7,621 bases of DNA, from the NCBI GenBank assembly GCA_964356135.1, contig CAYHGV010000118.1, forward strand, positions 1 to 7,621, given 5' to 3'. The notes under the pieces are model-generated. The model did not search any database and was not told the origin of the DNA. It worked only from the letters and a program-made list of their open reading frames with translations. Source of the DNA: CAYHGV01 sp964356135 (GTDB lineage: Bacteria; Hydrothermota; Tepidihabitantia; CAYHGV01). A program made the position numbers and the translations under genes. Below, in pieces: positions 1-5,135 of this stretch (the first letter of the stretch is position 1; the number at the start of each line of letters is the position of its first letter).

Positions 1-258
1 GGGTAGTTTCTTATCAACTATTTCCTGTGGTCCACCAAGATAATGTCCAGAACTTCCTGTAACTATCGGATAGATAATAATTCTTTTGCATCCAATATGG
101 GAACCGATAATTTCTAACTGACACTCAGAAGAATTAATAGGTATACGTTCTTCGAAATTTAAAAGCTCATTTGCCGATAGTTCCACCTCTTGAAGCTCTC
201 CGTTTATTGACAAAGTCACTACTTGTGCTGAATCGGAGAATAATTCCATTCGAACCAT
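1..258 (-). CDS. Hypothetical protein, N-terminal part, runs off left edge
   Basis: An open frame of 86 codons starts at the ATG at 258-256 and reaches the window edge without a stop. I do not recognise the protein. It begins MVRMELFSDSAQ, is rich in Glu, Ile, Leu and Ser, and has a hydrophobic stretch (RIIIYPIV) near residues 65-72 followed by a Gly-rich turn. No signal peptide is visible. A G-rich run (AGGGGGGG, about 271-278) lies 11-12 nt upstream, which is far for a ribosome binding site. The stretch is about 38% GC by hand count over bases 1-240, clearly lower than the genes to the right, so it may have been acquired separately. The frame stays open back to the transposase stop at 319-321, in the same frame as the transposase. 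A GTG at 297-295 is another possible start. An uninterrupted run of about 106 codons in AT-rich DNA supports real coding, but the identity is unknown. Confidence 0.5.
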   Translation of the reverse strand, partial: MVRMELFSDSAQVVTLSINGELQEVELSANELLNFEERIPINSSECQLEIIGSHIGCKRIIIYPIVTGSSGHYLGGPQEIVDKKLP

Positions 259-271
259 ATAAATCTTTGCC

Positions 272-308
272 CCCCCTACCTTTGGGAAACAATACACAAG
301 GCTGGGGG
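272..308. repeat. Imperfect palindrome beside the transposase 3' end
   Basis: CCCCC (272-276) pairs with GGGGG (304-308). After a 2x2 mismatch, CCTT (279-282) pairs with AAGG (298-301), leaving a 15-nt loop. It lies 6 bp outside the left inverted repeat of the transposase element. No T-run follows on either strand, so it is not a standard terminator. A REP-like role next to a RAYT gene is possible but unproven. Confidence 0.4.
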
Positions 309-314
309 AATAAA

Positions 315-338
315 GGGGTCAAATCTTTACCTTTGACA
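315..338. repeat. Left inverted repeat of the RAYT element
   Basis: The arm begins GGGGTCAAATCTTTAC and ends TTTGACA. It is the reverse complement of 1337-1360 at 22 of 24 positions; the mismatches lie at 331-332. It contains the transposase stop (TGA on the minus strand, 319-321), so the repeat encodes the protein's last residues (SKVKI). Confidence 0.8.
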
Positions 339-1308
339 GTTGCCGTTTTGCCTTCGTGTAGCACTTCATAATCCGGCCATCGGTTTTCATCCGCTCTTTT
401 AACCGCCTGCGTAGTTGGCTCACTGCACTATAATCAATCCCGCCCAAAAGGCTACCAATCTCACCTTCGGTTAAGCAACTGTAACGATACAACAACTCAG
501 CGGCAATGCCCCGAATAACACCTTCCGTCTGCCGGGCAGAAAGCAGTGCCCGGTCAACACCGGTCGTCTCGGTGACACACTTCATGATAATTTCTGGCTC
601 AACCCTTTTCATCACTAACCCGCGATACGAAGGCTGCTCCCGTATCGAACCACGCTCAAGGTATTCACCGGTGACACGCGTCACAAAGGTATCGTCGCCC
701 AAGATCGCCTGGTGTTTGATGTCCTCAAAAGGATTGCCAACGCCTGCCCGCAACCCAGTGCTCATGAACTCCCGATACGCTCTCCGACCACCAGCCAGCG
801 ATAAAACCAGATCATACTCGACAAAATTGACTACCTTTTTCTCGTAAAGATATCCTGGCAAACTACTCCAGCGATAATCGGCCAGACATACCCATTGTTC
901 ATTATACCCCACTGAACGTAAGTCCCCAGTCCGTACACAATTCAAATGAAGATACCGGGAAAGTCCGAGCAGGTAATTGTCAGCATCAACCACAAAAGCC
1001 TTATACCGTCCCTGATACAAATGACCACAACGCCGATGGTGGTTGTTGAACCAACTGGTATAAGCGATATTGAAACGGCGCATGAATTCAGAAAGGTTGG
1101 CATTTACCGTCTCGATGAGCAAATGGAAATGATTGGTCATCATAGCGTAGGCATGAAGAACAACCCGGTAAATCTCCAACGATTCTGCAAGCAACGCAAG
1201 AAACCGAAGTCGGTCTTCATCATCTAAGAATATCTTTTTTCGTTCGTTGCCCCGGCAGGTCACATGATAGAACGCACCGGGATATTGGATTCTCAAAGGT
1301 CGAGCCAT
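319..1308 (-). CDS. REP-associated tyrosine transposase (RAYT, Y1/IS200-like HUH transposase)
   Basis: Single-strand DNA transposase or nuclease of 329 residues in the HUH family. The N-terminus MARPLRIQYPGAFYHVT is typical of RAYTs. The metal-binding HUH motif is H60-F61-H62 (NHFHLLIE). The likely nucleophile is Y119 in RYLHLNCVR, with N123 four residues later, the Y-x3-N pattern of this family. Residues 1-130 form the catalytic domain. Residues about 235-315 carry the extra C-terminal helical, DnaA-like DNA-binding region seen in longer family members (LTEGEIGSLLGG, DYSAVSQLRRRL). I chose the ATG at 1308 over a TTG one codon upstream because a consensus promoter would start the transcript at this ATG. 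There is no Shine-Dalgarno sequence. Key residues are intact, so the enzyme looks functional. Family members process REP palindromes in the host genome; the target here is unknown. Confidence 0.9.
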   Translation of the reverse strand: MARPLRIQYPGAFYHVTCRGNERKKIFLDDEDRLRFLALLAESLEIYRVVLHAYAMMTNHFHLLIETVNANLSEFMRRFNIAYTSWFNNHHRRCGHLYQGRYKAFVVDADNYLLGLSRYLHLNCVRTGDLRSVGYNEQWVCLADYRWSSLPGYLYEKKVVNFVEYDLVLSLAGGRRAYREFMSTGLRAGVGNPFEDIKHQAILGDDTFVTRVTGEYLERGSIREQPSYRGLVMKRVEPEIIMKCVTETTGVDRALLSARQTEGVIRGIAAELLYRYSCLTEGEIGSLLGGIDYSAVSQLRRRLKERMKTDGRIMKCYTKAKRQLSKVKI

Positions 1309-1313
1309 CAAAA

Positions 1314-1342
1314 ATTATAACCGCTACTCCCGGTGTTGTCAA
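1314..1342 (-). promoter_or_regulatory. Consensus sigma70 promoter of the transposase, apparently leaderless
   Basis: On the minus strand, TTGACA (1342-1337) and TATAAT (1319-1314) are separated by exactly 17 bp, so both hexamers match consensus. The expected transcription start, 6-7 nt past the -10 box, falls at 1308-1307, on the A or T of the ATG. The -35 box lies inside the right inverted repeat, so a transposase bound to its own end could block its own promoter (inference). Confidence 0.75.
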
Positions 1343-1360
1343 GTGTAAAGATTTGACCCC
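1337..1360. repeat. Right inverted repeat of the RAYT element
   Basis: This is the partner of the left arm at 315-338. It reads TGTCAAGTGTAAAG, then ATTTGACCCC. Its inner end supplies the -35 hexamer of the transposase promoter. Confidence 0.8.
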
Positions 1361-1374
1361 ATTTGCACCACTAC

Positions 1375-1406
1375 GGCACTCACATACCAGAGGTCATCGG
1401 AGTGCC
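1375..1406. repeat. Hairpin between the propeller gene and the RAYT element
   Basis: GGCACTC (1375-1381) pairs perfectly with GAGTGCC (1400-1406) across an 18-nt loop that contains a small ACC/GGT inner stem. No T-run follows in either direction, so termination is uncertain. It lies downstream of the 475-residue gene and 14 bp outside the element end. The rest of 1361-1474 holds a short ATCAA/TTGAT palindrome at 1424-1436 and no gene. Confidence 0.4.
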
Positions 1407-1474
1407 TAAATCGATGAGCAACGATCAAAAATTGATAGCCCGGATAGTACTTCTAAAACTCCGGATTTCTCGTA

Positions 1475-2902
1475 CTACTTGAGCTTAATTACCTTTACTG
1501 CTCCGTCGCTTTTGCCTGCAATGCGCGCAAAATAAAGACCGGCTGGTTGATTCCCGGCATTCCATAGTCCGGAACCGTTTACGATGCCGACCGTTGCGAT
1601 CCGGGAACCGATAGTGTTGTAGACCTCGACCTCGGCAGTTCGAACACCGGGCAGTAGGAACTCAAACGCTCCCCGGGTGACCGTTTGATAAACCCGAAGA
1701 GTCGGCAGGGAAGACGGGTTTGGAATCTCGGCAGCATCCGAGCCGCCAGGTGCAAGGTAATACAGGGTTCTGTCGCCATTACCGGTGATGTATGCGACAT
1801 GCAGATGGTTGAGTTTATCGACCGCAATTTCGACCCGGTAAAAATACGGATGGTCGCGCAAAGTATCAAGAACGGCATTCTTCCAGGTCCCGCCCTCTTT
1901 GTAGGCATGCGCTAAAACCCAATTTTTAGAAGCGCCATCAGAGATGTAGACTATGTGCGGTTGGTTGAGCGTGTCATAGGCGAGTGACGGGCCGCAGTAA
2001 GGACCGCTATAGGTTGTGCTCATCTTTATGGTATCGAGAATTTCCGGATGTGCCCAGCCTGACCCGGTGCGGGTGGTATAAACGAGAACAGCGGGACCGC
2101 CACTGCCCGCGTTATCCTGATGTGAATAGACCGCTCCCACGATACCACTGCGGCTCAGAGCCATGTGAACGCCGTATTCTCTGGGGTCAGAGCCGATTGA
2201 ATCGATTGGCTGGTGCCCTGACCATGTCGAGCCGTCCCAGGTAAGCCAGCGAACAAGCTTCTTGCGATGGGTGCTGCTAATTGGAATGTAGAGAATCTGG
2301 GCATGGTCATTCTGATCCCAGATAAAATCGAGCACCTTATCGTCGCTATTAAGCCGGTTTTCGACACCGGTCGAGTCCCATACCCAACCCGAAGGCGATT
2401 GTCCTGGTGAGCCGATAAGCACCCAGTTGCTGTCGTTACTGGAAGTACGATTCGAGTAGACGACGAACGGCGTAGTTCCGCCGTATCGCAGCACTGGCCA
2501 GGACGGATATTCATCCCGGATGTTTTCAATCGACCACGATGCTCCGGTTTTGTGGGCGTAGCTGAAACTGTCGCCATCGATGGCTTTCCAGTAGAACATT
2601 CCCGCTTCATCATTCGCATCTAAGGCAAGCGAAACATCCGGCGGGCCGGCCGGGTCATGGGAAACAGCAGCCGAGCTATCGACGACTTGTACTTGCCACG
2701 AGCCGTCTTTTTTTGCACAAGTTATGCGCCACCGGTAATTATCAACCTGAGAATCAACCAGGCAATACGCGAGATAGGGATGGCCTAAACTATCAGTCTG
2801 CAGGGAAAGCCACCGGGGCAGAACCGGCTGGCTGACTGTTTCCGCTTTATCCGCAACCGCTATTACCGTAAAACCGATGATCGCTATTACCAATTTTTTC
2901 AT
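1475..2902 (-). CDS. Secreted repeat (beta-propeller-like) protein with T9SS type A-like sorting domain
   Basis: Protein of 475 residues. The ATG at 2902 follows an ideal AAGGAGGT (2913-2906), and the longer upstream open frame lacks such a site. Residues 1-17 are a signal peptide (MKKLVIAIIGFTVIAVA, AVA cleavage motif). Seven sequence repeats follow, beginning near residues 28, 88, 134, 189, 243, 303 and 355. Each has a pattern like D-x-x-x-x-P/A-x-x-x-Y, then an aromatic strand and G-x-W, as in NQPHIVYISDG...GGTWKNAVLD. The last repeat lacks its final strand, which the N-terminus might supply in a closed seven-bladed propeller (inference). Residues about 400-475 form a C-terminal sorting or FlgD-like Ig domain (VEVYNTIGSRIATV, AGLYFARI, final VIKLK), used for type IX export and surface attachment. 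No catalytic motif is recognisable, so the ligand or substrate is unknown. The TAG stop sits in a 6-bp inverted repeat (TAGTAC/GTACTA, 1445-1450 and 1472-1477). Confidence 0.85.
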   Translation of the reverse strand: MKKLVIAIIGFTVIAVADKAETVSQPVLPRWLSLQTDSLGHPYLAYCLVDSQVDNYRWRITCAKKDGSWQVQVVDSSAAVSHDPAGPPDVSLALDANDEAGMFYWKAIDGDSFSYAHKTGASWSIENIRDEYPSWPVLRYGGTTPFVVYSNRTSSNDSNWVLIGSPGQSPSGWVWDSTGVENRLNSDDKVLDFIWDQNDHAQILYIPISSTHRKKLVRWLTWDGSTWSGHQPIDSIGSDPREYGVHMALSRSGIVGAVYSHQDNAGSGGPAVLVYTTRTGSGWAHPEILDTIKMSTTYSGPYCGPSLAYDTLNQPHIVYISDGASKNWVLAHAYKEGGTWKNAVLDTLRDHPYFYRVEIAVDKLNHLHVAYITGNGDRTLYYLAPGGSDAAEIPNPSSLPTLRVYQTVTRGAFEFLLPGVRTAEVEVYNTIGSRIATVGIVNGSGLWNAGNQPAGLYFARIAGKSDGAVKVIKLK

Positions 2903-2946
2903 TGTACCTCCTTGGTTAGTTGGTAAAATTTCAAGCGTATTTTTTA

Positions 2947-2974
2947 ATGATAGTCCAGGGTTTCGCAGTGTCAA
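2947..2974 (-). promoter_or_regulatory. Sigma70-type promoter of the secreted propeller-like gene
   Basis: On the minus strand, a perfect TTGACA (2974-2969) and TATCAT (2952-2947, one mismatch to TATAAT) are separated by 16 bp. The start would fall near 2940, giving a leader of about 38 nt that ends in the AAGGAGGT site. This makes the gene independent of the TonB-family gene 185 bp upstream. Confidence 0.65.
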
Positions 2975-3087
2975 TAAAGATATTAACTCTGGAGTGTGTC
3001 TAAAAAGCGGATTGTATCACGAATGGCGGCAAAATGTTGAAAGCTCTCAGTCCTGCTTTCCTGGATCTGGCTTCGCCGAGACAACGG

Positions 3088-3783
3088 CTATTTATTGCCC
3101 GCGATATTAAATTCGATCGGAACACCGACCCAGACCCGGACCTTTTTCTCGCTCTGCTGTGCCGGCGTGAACTTCAACTCATAGCCGGCTGCCACTGCCG
3201 CGGTATCAAGCGCGGCGTTACCCGAACCCTTTGCCACAACCACTCTCATGGCTGAACCGTCTGTGTCTAACAGGATCTGAAGATAGGCTGTCCCTTCGAT
3301 GCCTAAAAGCCGTGCCGATTCCGGATACTCGGGTTTTACCGCTTTTATCAATTGGGGTTTGACATTATGCGGAACATAGCTGCCGTAAGCCGGAATATCG
3401 GTTTGGACCTCGACCTTGATTTCGGTTCCAGCGCGGATATCGGTCAAAGGCGAAGTTCCGACCAGGTCGGCCTGGGTTGAAGTCGTAACGGCGACTGCCT
3501 CCGGGTCAGGAACCGGCCTGGGGATGCCGACCGTCGGCACTTTTGAGCCTGCCCCAGCGGTGGGAGTGACCATTTCCCCGGTCAGCGAAGGCGGCGCTCC
3601 TAACTGGGCATAGCTGAAGGTGATAATCCGGGGCTCTGGACCTGCCGCATTGCGCGACTGCAAAAGCCCTTTACCGGTACTATAGCCGTAGGCAGCGAGC
3701 AAGACCAGGACGGTCAAGCCCACCGTGATATAATAGCCACGCTTTAAATTATCCGGATAGCTGAGACGCCAGTGCGCTGTCAT
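3088..3783 (-). CDS. TonB-family energy transducer protein
   Basis: Protein of 231 residues with TonB layout: a short cytoplasmic N-terminus, one membrane helix at about residues 18-33 (YITVGLTVLVLLAAYG), a Pro/Val-rich periplasmic linker (about 60-140), and a C-terminal TonB domain (about 143-227). The domain shows the usual KPEYPESARLLGIEGTAYL start, the DTDGSAMRVVVAKGSG turn and strand, and the LDTAAVAAGYELKFTPA helix and strand. TonB proteins pass proton-motive energy from an ExbB/ExbD complex to outer-membrane transporters, or act as scaffolds. No exbB, exbD or TonB-dependent receptor is visible here. The ATG at 3783 has an AAGGAGG site (3794-3788) four bases upstream. The upstream DNA is AT-rich with a possible TATATT (3811-3806) but no convincing -35 box. 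Its partner is unknown. Confidence 0.88.
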   Translation of the reverse strand: MTAHWRLSYPDNLKRGYYITVGLTVLVLLAAYGYSTGKGLLQSRNAAGPEPRIITFSYAQLGAPPSLTGEMVTPTAGAGSKVPTVGIPRPVPDPEAVAVTTSTQADLVGTSPLTDIRAGTEIKVEVQTDIPAYGSYVPHNVKPQLIKAVKPEYPESARLLGIEGTAYLQILLDTDGSAMRVVVAKGSGNAALDTAAVAAGYELKFTPAQQSEKKVRVWVGVPIEFNIAGNK

Positions 3784-3863
3784 GTTTCCTCCTTCGTTCT
3801 AAAATAATATATCGTCGAAAAAGAGTTATATTCCATCTTTAACCCTGACATAACCACGAATTC

Positions 3864-3896
3864 GCCTCGATCCGCCACGCTTCTTGGCGGAGAGGC
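3864..3896. repeat. Two-part hairpin (GCCTC / TCCGCCA arms)
   Basis: TCCGCCA (3871-3877) pairs with TGGCGGA (3885-3891) across a 7-nt loop. Outside it, GCCTC (3864-3868) pairs with GAGGC (3892-3896), with a 2-nt GA bulge on one side. The 12 base pairs make this a strong structure. No T-run follows. Confidence 0.7.
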
Positions 3897-3925
3897 ATAC
3901 ACGAAGAAAATCGAAGAAACACGAG

Positions 3926-3942
3926 CGCCTCGGAACGAGGCG
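3926..3942. repeat. Perfect GC-rich hairpin with 3-nt loop
   Basis: CGCCTCG (3926-3932), loop GAA, CGAGGCG (3936-3942). The arms repeat the GCCTCG/CGAGGC words of the hairpin at 3864-3896, which suggests the two are related copies. On the + strand it is followed by AAATATT, so there is no clear terminator tract. Confidence 0.7.
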
Positions 3943-3968
3943 AAATATTGGTAGTAAGTAAAATTCAA

Positions 3969-3990
3969 TTTTCACCAAATAGGTGGAAAA
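3969..3990. repeat. Hairpin TTTTCACC / GGTGGAAAA
   Basis: TTTTCACC (3969-3976) and GGTGGAAAA (3982-3990) pair over 8 bp with one bulged G and a 5-nt loop (AAATA). It is the third hairpin of the intergenic cluster. Confidence 0.55.
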
Positions 3991-4000
3991 CAAAGAATAG

Positions 4001-4066
4001 TTGGTGTCGCTCCGCTCCATCTACTCAAAGAGTTTGGTGTCGCTTTGCTCCATCTACTCTTTGAGT
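4001..4066. repeat. 33-bp tandem repeat, two copies, with inverted tails
   Basis: Copy 1 (4001-4033) and copy 2 (4034-4066) share TTGGTGTCGCT, two variable bases, then GCTCCATCTACTC. The tails differ: ACTCAAAGAGT (4023-4033) in copy 1 and ACTCTTTGAGT (4056-4066) in copy 2. Each tail is itself a small palindrome with a 3-nt centre, and the two are exact reverse complements. The transcript could fold either as two small hairpins or as one 11-bp stem with a 22-nt loop. Confidence 0.75.
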
Positions 4067-4106
4067 TTCGTGGTTTCTTATCGCAGTATTTGGGTTCTAT
4101 CTTCAC

Positions 4107-4418
4107 TTAATTATCGGTCGTTATTGCCGATATCGTCCAGCCCTCGTGTTCAATCGCATTGAAGATATGGGTGAAGAGCCGGTAGCAGTTACCGACGCAG
4201 AACCTGCCGTCGAGCGGTTCATAACCAATTAATGACAGCGTCCATTTTTGAGCCTTGCGCGTTACCGGCAGAAGGAACAGCAACAACCCCTGCTGCTCGA
4301 TGAGAAAGTCGGCTTTCCGTCTGCAATAATGAGCCGTTCCCCACCGCGTTTTATTTTTTACATCTGCCCGTCCGGACCTCTCAGTCGTCCCAGTCGGTCT
4401 TGCCGCAGTCTTTGCCAT
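4107..4418 (-). CDS. Small basic protein of unknown function
   Basis: Protein of 103 residues that I do not recognise. The ATG at 4418 is chosen because an AAGGAGG site (4429-4423) lies five bases upstream; the longer frame from 4460 has no such site. The first 25 residues are polar, basic and probably disordered (AKTAARPTGTTERSGRADVK). The rest has alternating hydrophobic patterns suggesting a small alpha/beta fold: ADFLIEQQGLLLFLLPV (36-52), KWTLSLIGYEPLDGRF (58-73) and a helix-like YRLFTHIFNAIEHEGW (79-94). Cysteines occur at 32, 74 and 78, the last two as C-x3-C. There is no signal peptide or membrane helix, so it is probably cytoplasmic. It stands alone, between a terminator at its 5' side and the repeat-rich gap at its 3' side. 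Its start region closely matches that of the 475-residue gene, which supports it being a real gene. Confidence 0.65.
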   Translation of the reverse strand: MAKTAARPTGTTERSGRADVKNKTRWGTAHYCRRKADFLIEQQGLLLFLLPVTRKAQKWTLSLIGYEPLDGRFCVGNCYRLFTHIFNAIEHEGWTISAITTDN

Positions 4419-4476
4419 CGTTCCTCCTTGGTTTATTGCTACTCCTATATACTGCAGCAAGTTCGTTTTTATTTCT

Positions 4477-4504
4477 AAAAAATTATCAGAGGGGCTGATT
4501 TTTT
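4477..4504. terminator. Bidirectional-looking intrinsic terminator
   Basis: ATCAG (4485-4489), loop AGGGG, CTGAT (4495-4499), with an A-run on the left (4477-4482) and a T-run on the right (4499-4504). Both strands therefore read stem then T-run. On the minus strand it would stop transcripts arriving from the umuC-to-PsbP block before the 103-residue gene. The 5-bp stem is short, but the A/T runs can extend it. Confidence 0.6.
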
Positions 4505-4592
4505 AATGTGAGGGCTGCGCGAGATTTTTTAGTGTTTTCCTCTCACCCGCCTTCATCGCTCAACCGTGAAACCGTAACCGCTACCTTGAATT

Positions 4593-4611
4593 AAAAACGG
4601 CGCTACCGCCG
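4593..4611 (-). terminator. Intrinsic terminator containing the stop codon in its loop
   Basis: On the minus strand, CGGCG (4611-4607), loop GTAG (4606-4603), CGCCG (4602-4598), then TTTTT (4597-4593). The TAG stop of the PsbP-like gene occupies three of the four loop bases. A ribosome at the stop would cover the hairpin, so folding depends on release. The stem is short but all GC. From 4505 to 4592 I see no gene, only a near-repeat of GATTTTTTARTGT (4497-4509 and 4523-4535). Confidence 0.55.
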
Positions 4612-5118
4612 GTGCTCTGGTCGGATGCTTCGGGCAATGGTTTGGATACTATCGATATTGGATTTAAACCAATCTTGAGAAGCCTGGATATACAGCACGA
4701 TCCGGTTCTCTGCTTGGTTGCGAATAAAATACCGTTCGCCATTAACGATGATCTGCTTCCCCTTTCTGCCATCCCCGAATCGAAAATTTTCTATTGTACC
4801 GCCATCAAGGGTCAGCATGGCATAATAATCACGGTCAGAGAGCGTCTTCTCTGAACCGTAGATTCTTATATCGATACCGGGATTCCCGCGGTCGGGAACA
4901 ATGAAATACCCGTCGCCATTTTTCGACCGGTCGAACGCCTGCCAGGTTTTGGGAATATCGAACCAGAAATTAAACCGGGCGTTGGCTGCGGTTTTGTAGT
5001 CTGGATTATTGCTCGGAAGATAGTGCGCTTCGCTCCCCGGCGCGTTCGCTTCCCCGGCAACTGAATAGCCATACGAGAATACAAGCAGGCACAAAACGAC
5101 TATTGATCGATTCCTCAT
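4603..5118 (-). CDS. Secreted PsbP/DcrB-like single-domain protein
   Basis: Protein of 171 residues with an N-terminal signal peptide (MRNRSIVVLCLLVFSYGYSV, likely cut near AG-E, residue 22), so it is exported to the periplasm or held at the envelope. The mature part has the outline of the PsbP/Mog1/DcrB fold: an opening F-x-F-x-I-P-x-x-W strand and turn (FNFWFDIPKTWQ, 49-60), a strand FIVPDRGNPGIDIRIYG (72-88), a helix SDRDYYAML, then GKQIIVNGERYFIRN and a closing helix with Ser-x-Arg (FKSNIDSIQTIARSIRP). Proteins of this shape are widespread small secreted proteins, mostly without a known reaction. The family call is by pattern, not a firm match. The ATG at 5118 has GGAAGGA (5130-5124) at good distance. 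The start lies 17 bp after the flavodoxin stop, so the two are probably translated from one mRNA. Confidence 0.7.
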   Translation of the reverse strand: MRNRSIVVLCLLVFSYGYSVAGEANAPGSEAHYLPSNNPDYKTAANARFNFWFDIPKTWQAFDRSKNGDGYFIVPDRGNPGIDIRIYGSEKTLSDRDYYAMLTLDGGTIENFRFGDGRKGKQIIVNGERYFIRNQAENRIVLYIQASQDWFKSNIDSIQTIARSIRPEHRR

Positions 5119-5135
5119 TTGAATCCTTCCTTTAC

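Larger units (their letters stand above)
315..1360 (-). mobile_element. RAYT/IS200-like element bounded by 24-bp inverted repeats
   Basis: A 1046-bp unit consists of one HUH tyrosine transposase gene between inverted repeats at 315-338 and 1337-1360. The outer 16 bp of the two arms match perfectly. I see no target-site duplication outside the arms, which fits HUH transposases because they do not make one. Classical IS200/IS605 elements have subterminal hairpins and no inverted ends, so these ends are atypical. The unit may be a domesticated RAYT with its recognition sites, or an element that still moves. Confidence 0.6.
3852..4075. repeat. Candidate small repeat element with 9-bp inverted ends
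   Basis: AACCACGAA (3852-3860) and TTCGTGGTT (4067-4075) are perfect inverted copies. They bracket 224 bp containing three hairpins and a 33-bp tandem repeat. CACGA-type words recur inside (CACGAAG near 3900, ACACGAG near 3920). The layout resembles a MITE or a composite of dispersed repeats and has no coding capacity. No target duplication is evident. A 9-bp match could arise by chance, so the boundaries are tentative. Confidence 0.4.
3784..4106. other. Non-coding, hairpin-rich 323-bp intergenic region
   Basis: This gap between the orphan gene and the TonB-family gene holds no credible gene. It holds the ribosome binding site and AT-rich upstream region of the TonB-family gene (3788-3840), then a cluster of hairpins and a tandem repeat (3852-4075, listed separately), then 30 bp downstream of the orphan gene's stop. 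Short open frames across it read through the palindromes. Confidence 0.7.

Noticed and set aside
272..308. True REP sequence for the RAYT
   Set aside because: The palindrome is imperfect, has a long loop and lacks a clear GTAG/GTGG-type leader followed by a hairpin. It is kept only as an unnamed palindrome.
309..1366. Target-site duplication around the RAYT element
   Set aside because: The flanks (AATAAA on the left, ATTTGC on the right) share no convincing direct repeat, and HUH transposases do not usually make one.
3075..3088. GCCG/CGGC hairpin at the TonB-family stop as a terminator
   Set aside because: There are only 4 bp of stem and no T-run on either strand.
3806..3834. Promoter for the TonB-family gene with TATATT as -10
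   Set aside because: No acceptable -35 hexamer occurs 16-18 bp upstream, and the region is simply AT-rich.
3780..4020. Short minus-strand frames of 62 and 64 codons across the repeat region, one ending in an ATGA overlap with the TonB-family start
   Set aside because: They read straight through the hairpins, have no ribosome binding site, and have compositions expected from translated repeats. The overlap is likely chance.
4001..4066. Two 33-bp direct repeats as a CRISPR array
   Set aside because: The copies abut with no spacers, there are only two, and no cas gene is present.
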